Shown: positions 9,861 through 20,361 of the stretch, in pieces
How positions within the stretch are numbered: the first letter of the stretch is position 1
Layout of the letters: every line of letters starts with the position of its first letter
Assembly: GCA_051294375.1 (NCBI GenBank)
Contig: CM119263.1
Span: 13,594,414-13,658,413, forward strand
Direction of reading: 5' to 3'
Origin: Paraspadella gotoi
Lineage: Eukaryota; Chaetognatha
DNA length: 64,000 nucleotides
The notes under the pieces: model-generated
What the model saw: the letters and a program-made list of their open reading frames with translations, nothing else
Told to the model about the DNA's origin: nothing
Database searches by the model: none
Position numbers and translations under genes: made by a program

Positions 9861-11737
9861 TCATTGAAATCGAGTCCCTTCCAATTTCCTGCCCGCGAAT
9901 CCAGATTTAAGGTTTGTGTCGATGTCCTCGCTCAACGAGTGAAGTTGGGAGATGAGGAAATCCAGTTTGGAAGCGGCGCCGGCATCTGAACCGGCAGAGG
10001 CGCCATCGGCGATGAAGGCGCGATCTTCCGGTGGCGACGAAATAAGCAAGGGTGTCGCTTCGGAACTTGCGATTGTTAGTACCTTGAACGTTCGCGGTTC
10101 TTGTTGTCGTTGTTGTTGCGACGTTCGTGACATTTCGCCGCCTTGGGCAATTAGCGAGACTTCGGGCGCGGAGATCGCTACCGGATATTTTAGGAACTCG
10201 TCTGGTTTTTCAATAGCCGCAAAAACGACGCCGTCCGAAACGGCGCGGTTTTCCGCTCCGCCGACGTCAACGCCGCTCCTTGCCTCGTTCTCGTCCGGCG
10301 CCGTTCGATCCTCTTCGATGTTCTTTTGTCCGAAGAGATCGAGGGATTTGGGGACGGCGCTTCGGTTCTCCCCCGTGTTTTTCCTCAATTCCGGCGTGGA
10401 ATACGAGGCGTCGCGCTTCCCCTTTAACGCTTTTCGTCGCTCGGGAGAGTCTTCCTCCATGGCGGCGTTGCGGGTTCGATCTGGGGAAAAGATAAAAGAG
10501 TCCTTAAATGTGAATCGCTTAACCGTCAATGGGAACTTGACAGTTCCATGATCTCTATTAAGTTGGTTAGATTAGTACATCACATGTGGGAAATAAAAAA
10601 CATACCTTCATTTAAGAGTAACATGAAATGGTTCAAAAGGGTCTTTATTCATAATAACTTGGTAGAAATACAAACATTTTAATCGATATAGATTTGACTT
10701 AATTTATTATTTTGTGGATGGTTACAACATTTGTAAAGGATATCCAAAATTTGTTTTCGAGAAATTAAGTTTTAATTTAATTCTAAAAAAATCAAATCTG
10801 CTCGATTCTTATGACCGCCAGAAACAGTCTAAAGCAACAAACACAGCGATGCTTCGTGGTAGTCAAAATCTTCGTAAATTATCTACATAATTGAATTACA
10901 TTCTTGAGTGATTGTTGAAAAAGCAAAAAGCGCGGTTTGAGTGAGTGTTAGCAATTGATAAAAGCCGTTGAGGAAATCGGGCAGCGCGAATCCAAGACTT
11001 CGCTTTCGAAGAGAAATTGAAACTGTAAACCTATATTTCTGAAAATCGGAGGACGCCAAAGGTTTTCTGGAAAGGGTGTAAAGCTTTTCGTGTTTACAAA
11101 ACAGTGAAAAGAAAGAGAAGAGTCGGTATTAAGTTGTTTTCTTTTTTCATCTCTAAAAATCGAGTTCGGCGAAATTTCGTTTGAAGATTCGCGTTTTGAT
11201 TTAGATTTGCCGGAATAAGAAACACATCTCGCCCGGAGTTGAACGCAAATCAAATCAAAACCCGCTAATTTCGCCACGAGATCACAGAGACAATTCACAC
11301 GACTCACGAGTGACTTTCTCGGCTCCGCCTCCGCCGTCATCGTCGGGCAGCGTCTCGTGGTGGTGATCCGAGTAGAGGGGGGTGTTGGTGATGTCGAATT
11401 CCACCTCCGACGCCCAACGCTCCTCCGTCGTCGCCGCGAGGTTCTTCAACTCGGTCTTTAAGCCTTTGTTGACCCATTCGGAGATCTTGAGGCTACAGGC
11501 GCAGATGAGCACGAGGATGACGACGAGCGGGATGATGACGTAACTGGCGTGCTTCGGCGGCGTCGGCGGCGGATCCGGCAGGACGGTCGGAGAAGAATCC
11601 GATTCCCGCTGGAACCGGCGTACTGAGGAACTGTTACCTGCGTTGTGCAATCCGTCGGGCAGGGGAAGAGTTGAAGTCGTTGTGATCAAACAAAATGAGA
11701 GGAAAACGAGTTTACGAATGAAAACAATCAGATGCAT
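9861..11737 (-). CDS. Gene C: unrecognised single-pass membrane protein
   Basis: Two exons, 11737-11308 and 10480-9861, join in phase 1 to 349 aa. The exon 1 end is a gtgagt donor and exon 2 follows a ttttccccag acceptor. Reading through the donor would stop after five residues. The N-terminus is a signal-peptide-like hydrophobic stretch (LVFLSFCLITT), followed by a short Ser/Pro-rich ectodomain of about 45 aa (PPPTPPK). A transmembrane helix lies at about residues 66-83 (VIIPLVVILVLICACSL). The cytoplasmic part of about 265 aa is charged and Ser/Glu-rich, with single Tyr motifs (YSTP) but no domain that I recognise. It has no clear similarity to genes A or B apart from topology. Function is unknown. 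Convergent orientation with gene B gives no operonic hint. Confidence 0.6.
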
Positions 11738-12031
11738 TTCGTCGATGCGGCGGACCTTTTGGTTTGTTTCATTAAGTTCTTTTTTGTTGTTGTTGTAAAC
11801 CTCCAGTAATTAGCAGGTTCTTGACCGGTGTTCAGGCTTTTCTAATTCCTGCGTAATGTGTTTTCTGCTCTAAAATTGTTCTCGTTTTTGAGCGAACATA
11901 TAAGAGGATGCTATTATTCGGATCGAAAAAAAGAAATTAGTCGTCTTTCTTTATTTCTTTTTTTTTTCTTTTAGTTTTCGGTCTTCTTTGTTCGCATGAA
12001 AACGATGATATGAAGCACATTTTAAATTCTC

Positions 12032-12090
<59 letters not shown>

Positions 12091-13248
12091 CTTGTTGCTG
12101 TAAGTTTTTCTACTTTAGATATTTCGCCCTCCAGTGGTTGGTCGAGGGAGCAAATGTTACCAATTAGACCGAAAAATAACCACCGAACTCGTATTTATGT
12201 GTGAAATTCAAAATTTACAATATAAATTAAACTAAATTATTAATTAAGATCCTATATCAGTGTAAAAGCTGCAAACGATTCAATTTTTTGCGCTAAAAAT
12301 GATAAATTAGTTTCCCAGGGACAGGTCAGCCAATTGATTCAGGTCTGAAAAGTTTATCGATCCCTGCCTGTAGTGAATTCTTCATCCATCATTTTTTAAA
12401 ACCAAAAATCTCACCATAGCTGTCAAAACATTCGCTTTACGCTTTCATCCGCCTTGTAATTTAAACCATGGGTTGGTCCCTGTCGCTTACATTAATATCA
12501 CAAAATTCTCTGAAAAAAAGTTTCTAAAGTTTTTTATTAAAGAAAGTGAATAATTGAATGTGAGATAAACTGAGATTGCGGCACGTCATAAATTATTATC
12601 CTTGACTTGAGAGCGAAAGTTGCCCACACATGTGGTAAGTGCAATCCATTATCCTTGGAACAACAAGCCGAGATCAAAACGGCGATAGGTTAATTATTGA
12701 TCACCTTTCGAGAATTTTATTTTTTTCGAAATCAATTCATTTCTCTTTTCGTTTAAGCCAAGAAAATAATTAGTCTTCGTTTCTCAATTTTCTGACATGA
12801 TAAACTTTTATTTTGACCCGTAAGCCCGTGCACATCCATGATCGGAGGAGGCCTGTCTGCTCAATGTTTTCATAACGGCTATTTGACTCATCTTTCAAAA
12901 TCAAAAATGAAATAAAACGAGTTACAAAGAGAAGCAATCGCCGAATGCCACTGGGTTATATTAATACAATGATTGTCAATCGCTCATGAAAGCAACTAAT
13001 ACGCCGAGCAATGTAAGAAGGGTATGAAGAAAATTACGCTAAATGGTGGCAGGAACGCTTTAAAATTCGTAAATGCACGTTCAAAATAACCGTTTTTGAG
13101 AAGAAATAATCTATTTCATAAAAAAGACTTGCAGCAGTTCAAAGAAAAATGAAAACGTACCGCTTATGCATAATTCAAAAAAATTTTTGCGTCAAATCAC
13201 AGATATATGGCAATAATGGAATAAATTTTTAAAGCTATCGCTAACGCT
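11738..13248. other. Intergenic region between gene C and the GT92-like gene
   Basis: No gene is seen. The stretch carries the presumed 5' flank of gene C (about 11738-12000), a (CT)n microsatellite (about 12029-12087) and AT-rich DNA. From 12666 onward it belongs to copy 1 of the 3 kb duplication and forms the 3' flank of the GT92-like gene. Confidence 0.5.
12029..12087. repeat. (CT)n microsatellite
   Basis: About 58 bp of CT dinucleotide in the 5' flank of gene C, with a few CTTT interruptions at the left edge. Confidence 0.95.
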
Positions 13249-14493
13249 CTATGCTCCGTGCCTTTGCAGCATGACTTGCATGCTATTGATCGCCTTCCTG
13301 TACGACAAGACGAATTCGGAGCGATATCGCAGGATGGAGCGATCCACCAGAAAGCGAGTTTCGCAGATTTCGCCGAACGAGGAAGAATCGCACTTGAGAG
13401 AAAAAAAAGGAAAACAGATTTGTATATTGTATATTGTATAATGCAATTGAGAGCGGATTGCGTTTGAACACGAGAGCTCACTTCTCTATAAATGTGATTG
13501 AGCGCGATCTCGGGTGAAACTCGCTGCGGTCGGACGAACTCTTCCGAAATCGGAAACGCCTCTACGGCGTCGGATTCCATGTGAGAGATTCTGAGGAGAA
13601 TACTGGAGACGTGAAGTAAGATGCACAACCTACCTACGGACGCATCTTGGACTAGGACCTTACCTCTGGGTGTCGACGAAGCATCGGATATGTTCGCGGA
13701 TCGGCGCGGTCCTCGAGTAAATGTCAGCGAAGGGAACGATGTTCCCGATCGGTCGACGATAGACTTGGGGATATTTGGCATCGGCGAAGACCGCGCCGAA
13801 GAAGCAAAACCCTAGAGAGAGATAGAAAGGAGAAAGGTTATTCAGAGAAGAGAGATAAAAGGTTAGAAAATAAAGGAAGGAGGAGAGAGGGAGCAACGAG
13901 AAAACAAGAAAATAAAAGCGTTGAGGAAAATTTTCCGATTCTAAAAAAAATGTTTACACAACGCCACCAATTAGAAAAATTGATCCTTTTTTTCACACCT
14001 GAAGACTTGTTGGGTGCCGTTTCCGCCAATTCCGAGAAGAGAGAATCGAATTGAGAAAAGTCCTGAGGAACCAAGAGTTCGTGAGCGGAGGAGAAGAGGA
14101 GGAAGGAGAAGTGATAGAGGCTCGTGTAGAAACAATCCAGGTAGGCGATGGCTGGAAGAAGTTGACAGGGGTCATTACAAGTGAAATTTAAAAAAAACGG
14201 ATTATAATTTAAGAATATTTTTATAGAAATGGTACTTCAAACCAATTTAACTCAAACTTAATCCACGTTTGAAAACTATTATGCTTTATCAGTAAACCTC
14301 AGTGAATCATTCAATCAGTCTGTTAATCATTTGTCTAACCTTGAGCCGCTTTATAGACTTTCTTCTCATCGACGGGCAGATGCCAGGGCAGCTCTTCCAC
14401 GAATCCTTCCTCGTCGTAGACTTGTAAGATCTTGTCGACACTCTCCGCGGTCATCAGATCCTCGCTGAGAGATCGAACTTGGACGATCACATT

Positions 14494-14550
<57 letters not shown>

Positions 14551-17509
14551 ATATGGTCAGGTTCTCAATATTCATTAAGGCGTAGTGAAAGTTACATACG
14601 AAAATTCTAAAAGTCAATTATGAACAACATACCATCAGTGAACATTAATTTGTAAAAAAAATTAATTTTATGTTTTTAATTTTCGCAGTTGGCTATATTT
14701 ATATATAGTACTATCCTTATAAAATCGAAAAATTTTAAAATAGGCTTTTCTTAATTTGATTGCAGATTTGAATTCCTCGTCAAAAGTTGATATAAGAAAA
14801 TATAAATCATTTTTAAAAATTCTTTCATTAAGTGGGTTAAAAATTAAAAAACTATATTTAATATATAAAAAGTTATTTTCAGCTTAAAATATAGCTTTTT
14901 CTAATTTTTGACCCACTTAATGAAGGAATTTTTCCAAAAGAGTTATATTTCTTTTTATCAACTTTTTATGACGAATCCAAATCTGCAAAAAAATTTTAGA
15001 AAAAACTGTTTTGAAATTTTAACATTCATTGGTTTAGTACTAGTATAAATATGGCCTACTCGTAAATTGTAAAATTTATTATAAATTTTTTTTATACATA
15101 AATGTTCATAAGTATAATGTTGTTCGTTCCTCACTTTAGAATTTACGATTAAAGTTAAACTTAGGAATTTTACTACGCCTTAATATTCATGTTCCTCCAA
15201 CATTACAATACAGAATGTTTAACTAACCTGTACTCCCAAGAGCTTGCTCATCTCGACGACCTGTACTATCTCCGACGCCTTCGTATTTCCGTCCAAAGGC
15301 GAAAGACAAACGGCGAACGTCTTTTGTTCGCCAATCGTCGCCGCCGGCTTCTTCCTCGAGAGGCGTTGGCGGTCGCGTCGGCACTCGGAGAGGAAGTTGT
15401 ACAGAACCCATCAAAGATCCCGAATCTAAGTTTAGATTGAAAAATTTCTTGAAATTACAAATAAAATTGAATATTACTAAGTACTGTGCTGAAACGAAAA
15501 ACAAACTCTTGCTTGAAATTTAACAAATCAAACGTGAGGTTTCTTACTAAAATGTCTTCAATAACAAAAGATCGGATTTTGATTTTCGAGCAAAGTACGC
15601 TCAAGGCCTTTGGTATATTTCGACTTGATTGAATTTTTTTTTGTTCTACAGTGTAAGAGTCGTTCGCTCACTGACATAAAATTTTTACATGTTTAGCCGA
15701 GATCAAAACGGCGATAGGTTAATTATTGATCACCTTTCGAGAATTTTATTTTTTTCGAAATCAATTCATTTCTCTTTTCGTTTAAGCCAAGAAAATAATT
15801 AGTCTTCGTTTCTCAATTTTCTGACATGATAAACTTTTATTTTGACCCGTAAGCCCGTGCACATCCATGATCGGAGGAGGCCTGTCTGCTCAATGTTTTC
15901 ATAACGGCTATTTGACTCATCTTTCAAAATCAAAAATGAAATAAAACGAGTTACAAAGAGAAGCAATCGCCGAATGCCACTGGGTTATATTAATACAATG
16001 ATTGTCAATCGCTCATGAAAGCAACTAATACGCCGAGCAATGTAAGAAGGTATGAAGAAAATTACGCTAAATGGTGGCAGGAACGCTTTAAAATTCGTAA
16101 ATGCACGTTCAAAATAACCGTTTTTGAGAAGAAATAATCTATTTCATAAAAAGACTTGCAGCAGTTCAAAGAAAAATGAAAACGTACCGCTTATGCATAA
16201 TTCAAAAAATTTTTGCGTCAAATCACAGATATATGGCAATAATGGAATAAATTTTTAAAGCTATCGCTAACGCTCTATGCTCCGTGCCTTGCAGCATGAC
16301 TTGCATGCTATTGATCGCCTTCCTGTACGACAAGACGAATTCGGAGCGATATCGCAGGATGGAGCGATCCACCAGAAAGCGAGTTTCGCAGATTTCGCCG
16401 AACGAGGAAGAATCGCACTTGAGAGAAAAAAAAGGAAAACAGATTTGTATATTGTATAATGCAATTGAGAGCGGATTGCGTTTGAACACGAGAGCTCACT
16501 TCTCTATAAATGTGATTGAGCGCGATCTCGGGTGAAACTCGCTGCGGTCGGACGAACTCTTCCGAAATCGGAAACGCCTCTACGGCGTCGGATTCCATGT
16601 GAGAGATTCTGAGGAGAATACTGGAGACGTGAAGTAAGATGCACAACCTACCTACGGACGCATCTTGGACTAGGACCTTACCTCTGGGTGTCGACGAAGC
16701 ATCGGATATGTTCGCGGATCGGCGCGGTCCTCGAGTAAATGTCAGCGAAGGGAACGATGTTCCCGATCGGTCGACGATAGACTTGGGGATATTTGGCATC
16801 GGCGAAGACCGCGCCGAAGAAGCAAAACCCTAGAGAGAGATAGAAAGGAGAAAGGTTATTCAGAGAAGAGAGATAAAAGGTTAGAAAATAAAGGAAGGAG
16901 GAGAGAGGAGCAACGAGAAAACAAGAAAATAAAAGCGTTGAGGAAAATTTCCGATTCTAAAAAAAATGTTTACACAACGCCACCAATTAGAAAAATTGAT
17001 CCTTTTTTTCACACCTGAAGACTTGTTGGGGCCGTTTCCGCCAATTCCGAGAAGAGAGAATCGAATTGAGAAAAGTCCTGAGGAACCAAGAGTTCGTGAG
17101 CGGAGGAGAAGAGGAGGAAGGAGAAGTGATAGAGGCTCGTGTAGAAACAATCCAGGTAGGCGATGGCTGGAAGAAGTTGACAGGGGTCATTACAAGTGAA
17201 ATTTAAAAAAAAACGGATTATAATTTAAGAATATTTTTATAGAAATGGTACTTCAAACCAATTTAACTCAAACTTAATCCACGTTTGAAAACTATTATGC
17301 TTTATCAGTAAACCTCAGTGAATCATTCAATCAGTCTGTTAATCATTTGTCTAACCTTGAGCCGCTTTATAGACTTTCTTCTCATCGACGGGCAGATGCC
17401 AGGGCAGCTCTTCCACGAATCCTTCCTCGTCGTAGACTTGTAAGATCTTGTCGACACTCTCCGCGGTCATCAGATCCTCGCTGAGAGATCGAACTTGGAC
17501 GATCACATT

Positions 17510-17566
<57 letters not shown>

Positions 17567-20361
17567 ATATGGTCAGGTTCTCAATATTCATTAAGGCGTA
17601 GTGAAAGTTACATACGAAAATTCTAAAAGTCAATTATGAACAACATACCATCAGTGAACATTAATTTGTAAAAAAAATTAATTTTATGTTTTTAATTTTC
17701 GCAGTTGGCTATATTTATATATAGTACTATCCTTATAAAATCGAAAAATTTTAAAATAGGCTTTTCTTAATTTTGATTGCAGATTTGAATTCCTCGTCAA
17801 AAGTTGATATAAGAAAATATAAATCATTTTTAAAAATTCTTTCATTAAGTGGGTTAAAAATTAAAAAAACTATATTTAATATATAAAAAGTTAATTTTCA
17901 GCTTAAAATATAGCTTTTTCTAATTTTTGACCCACTTAATGAAGGAATTTTTCCAAAAGAGTTATATTTCTTTTATCAACTTTTTATGACGAATCCAAAT
18001 CTGCAAAAAAATTTTAGAAAAAACTGTTTTGAAATTTTAACATTCATTGGTTTAGTACTAGTATAAATATGGCCTACTGCGTAAATTGTAAAATTTATTA
18101 TAAATTTTTTTTATACATAAATGTTCATAAGTATAATGTTGTTCGTTCCTCACTTTTAGAATTTTAATTAAAGTTAAACTTAGGAATTTTACTACGCCTT
18201 AATATTCATTTCCTCCAACATTACAATACAGAATGTTTAACTAACCTGTACTCCAAGAGCTTGCTCATCTCGACGACCTGTACTATCTCCGACGCCTTCG
18301 TATTTCCGTCCAAAGGCGAAAGACAAACGGCGAACGTCTTTTGTTCGCCATCGTCGCCGCGGCTTCTTCCTCGAGAGCGTTGGCGGTCGCGTCGGCACTC
18401 GGAGAGGAAGTTGTACAGAACCCATCAAAGATCCCGAATCTAAGTTTAGATTGAAAAATTTCTTGAAATTACAAATAAAATTGAATATTACTAAGTACTG
18501 TGCTGAAACGAAAAACAAACTCTTGCTTGAAATTTAACAAATCAAACGTGAGGTTTCTTACTAAAATGTCTTCAATAACAAAAGATCGGATTTTGATTTT
18601 CGAGCAAAGTACGTTCAAGGCCTTTGGTATATTTCGACTTGATTGAATTTTTTTTTGTTCTACAGTGTAAGAGTCGTTCGCTCACTGACATAAAATTTTT
18701 ACATGTTTTTACATGTTAAAAATTAAAGAGAATTTAAAGTGTTGCTAGTAATNNNNNNNNNNNNNNNNNNNNNNNNNATAAAAAAGGTTGCTATTTTTCC
18801 AAATTTATCATAGAATATATTGACAATTACCAAGCGTGACCGTCTCGGGAAGTTGAGGATCCTCTTTAATACCGTCCATGTATGGAATCGAACAAACAAA
18901 CATCCAGGCCCCGTAATGGAATCCTTTCTCGTATCGATTTCCTTGGGGTACATTTAAACAAAAATAGATAAAATCCTTTGCCTTGAATTAAATGGATTAA
19001 ATGGATTAAATGGATTAAACATAAATAACTAGTTATTTATGTTTAATCCATCTGGCTGGTTACTTCAAAGAAGTACTAAGAGATATAGATACTGAAACAA
19101 GTAATTTTGCTATTTTCATTGTCATGAAATTTTAAAATCAGCAATCTTGTCTCGTGATCTTGGACATGCTACGGTCGATTAAGGCCAAGAGCCCCTCCTT
19201 ACCCGGGACTTCGATGAGCGACGCCTGTTGCCCCTTTTGCGCGCTAAGCGTCGATTTGATGGGAAAGTAGCAGTTGACGGGTCGAATTCCTTTGGTGTTC
19301 ACGTCTTTGTGAATTAAAGCCAAAATCACGACGCTCGGCAAATTTCTGTTGAGGGATGAACCAAATAAGATGGTGATTTTTTGAAATGCATTTCAATCTC
19401 GATTCAGTAACCAATGGCAGGTTCTTCAATTAACACCGAAGATCATCGAATTACGTGACCGATGAGAAATGAACATTATAAGCCTCAACGCTCGTCTTTC
19501 CAATTGCCTTCCCGACGGCTCCGTCATTACCTTCTGCTGTCGTAAAAGGCTTTGTAGACAAAAACCTCGGGTTCGTCGTTGAGTTTTTGCCAAGAGGGCA
19601 GCAGCGCCGCGTTACGCAGCACGAGATTCCGTCGTCTCGCGGCGAAATCGGCGCTTTCCACGTCGTAGTCCGCTGAATGTGATTGATTGATTGATTGATT
19701 TAATTTATTCATTTATTTATAATATATTCATGCATTCAGCTAATTATTGAGTATAACTGATTTATTAATTAATTCTTTATTTTTTTACCGATTGATCGAG
19801 AGCTTGATGTGTTCATTAAATTATAGGATGAGTCATTGATTGATTGATTAATTGTTTGATTGGTTCATTGTTTTAAAAAAACCGTTCTCACCGTTTTCTT
19901 CCAACTGAACCATGAGTCTATTCGTGAGTCCTCGCTGTCGCCTCCTAACGTCCTTGACCGCCTCCAACACGTCCGGCTTCTTCGTTTCCCCCGCGATCTC
20001 CTTCCTCGATTTCGGATGTTTCTCTTTAACCTCATTTGCCGATCTTCTGTCGGATCAACGAATAATTAACGGAGGGAACACTGGATCAAATACGCTTTAT
20101 AATCACATTGAGAAACATGAGAAATGTTTTCGGTATTTAGTAGAATATCTTACATTCGCTCGCCTACCCCTTCAGCAGGCTCAGTCACTCCCATCCTACC
20201 TTAAAACCAGCTCAAACCGGTTCTAACCTGTTCTGCTGATTCTCGGCGAATTCGTAGGCGAATCTGGCGATGAAGATGGCGTCGACGAGGAGCACGACGA
20301 GGAGGAGTTTGCGGAAGTTGCTGCGCACGAAGGCGGAGGCGGAGCGGAAGAGGGAGGGCAT
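13249..20361 (-). CDS. GT92-family-like type II glycosyltransferase (possible pseudoenzyme)
   Basis: Exons on the minus strand: 20361-20228, 20046-19892, 19672-19531, 19345-19203, 18941-18831, then in copy 1 15383-15228, 14493-14340, 14151-13999, 13811-13664, 13590-13482 and 13392-13249. Together they give about 516 aa. Phases agree everywhere except between 18831 and 15383, where about one base or a small exon is missing. The N-terminus has a type II anchor (KLLLVVLLVDAIFIARFAYEF), as in Golgi enzymes. GT92 (DUF23) landmarks follow in order: EPEVFVYKAFYDSR, YGAWMFVCSIP, TFAVCLSPL with KLLGV, EEGFVEELPWHLP, AYLDCF, HELLVP and LNHIYRE. The family usually has a DxD-type metal motif where this protein reads SSAHELLVP, so catalysis is doubtful. 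An upstream in-frame ATG at 20535 is possible. Confidence 0.72.
14495..14548. repeat. (GA)n tract forming the polypyrimidine tract of a GT92 3' splice site, copy 1
   Basis: About 54 bp of pure GA on the plus strand. On the coding (minus) strand it reads (CT)n ending in CAG directly at the exon that starts at 14493. The copy 2 equivalent is 17511-17564. Confidence 0.9.
14567..15196. mobile_element. Foldback/MITE-like inverted-repeat element in a GT92 intron, copy 1
   Basis: The outer ends are attcattaaggcgtagt near 14570 and actacgccttaatattcat near 15180, which are inverted. The inner arms (ttcattaagtgggttaaaaa near 14822 and tttttgacccacttaatgaa near 14915) are also inverted around a centre near 14875. 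Almost the whole intron between the exons at 14493 and 15228 folds on itself. No open reading frame is present. The same element recurs in copy 2 at about 17583-18210. Confidence 0.7.
16275..18397 (-). pseudogene. Frameshifted second copy of the six 3' GT92-like exons
   Basis: Equivalents of the copy 1 exons lie at 18397-18246, 17509-17356, 17166-17015, 16829-16682, 16608-16500 and 16417-16275. Relative to copy 1 the first has four single-base deletions (three within the KKPAAT region, one turning TTGGGA into TTGGA). The third has one deletion (CACCC to CCCC) and the last has one (CAAAGGC to CAAGGC), which shifts the C-terminus past the normal stop. The other three exons look identical to copy 1. 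As written it cannot encode the protein. It may be a real decaying duplicate or an uncorrected haplotype placed in tandem by the assembler. Confidence 0.7.
17511..17564. repeat. (GA)n tract, copy 2 of the splice-site-adjacent microsatellite
   Basis: About 54 bp of GA in the second duplication unit, with the same position relative to the exon edge (17509) as in copy 1. Confidence 0.9.
18753..18777. other. Assembly gap (25 N)
   Basis: A run of 25 N in the GT92 intron between the single-copy exon at 18831-18941 and the duplicated block. A missing small exon here could explain the phase break in the gene model. Confidence 1.
18987..19050. repeat. 9-bp tandem repeat leading into a 40-bp perfect palindrome
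   Basis: Three units of attaaatgg (from about 18987) run into a perfect palindrome at 19011-19050. The left half starts tggattaaac, the right half ends gtttaatcca and the centre is aactagtt. There is no spacer. It lies in a GT92 intron. Confidence 0.9.

Larger units (their letters stand above)
12666..15694. repeat. 3.03 kb tandem duplication, copy 1
   Basis: This segment, starting agccgagatc and ending acatgttt, recurs head to tail without spacer as 15695-18708. The two copies are almost identical and differ mainly by 1-nt indels. Copy 1 keeps the GT92 exons open, while copy 2 carries exon frameshifts. It includes the last six coding exons of the GT92-like gene and a foldback element. Confidence 0.95.
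15695..18708. repeat. 3.03 kb tandem duplication, copy 2
   Basis: This is the second head-to-tail unit, abutting copy 1 exactly at 15694/15695. It is 15 bp shorter because of scattered small indels. It ends about 45 bp before the 25-N gap at 18753-18777. Confidence 0.95.
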
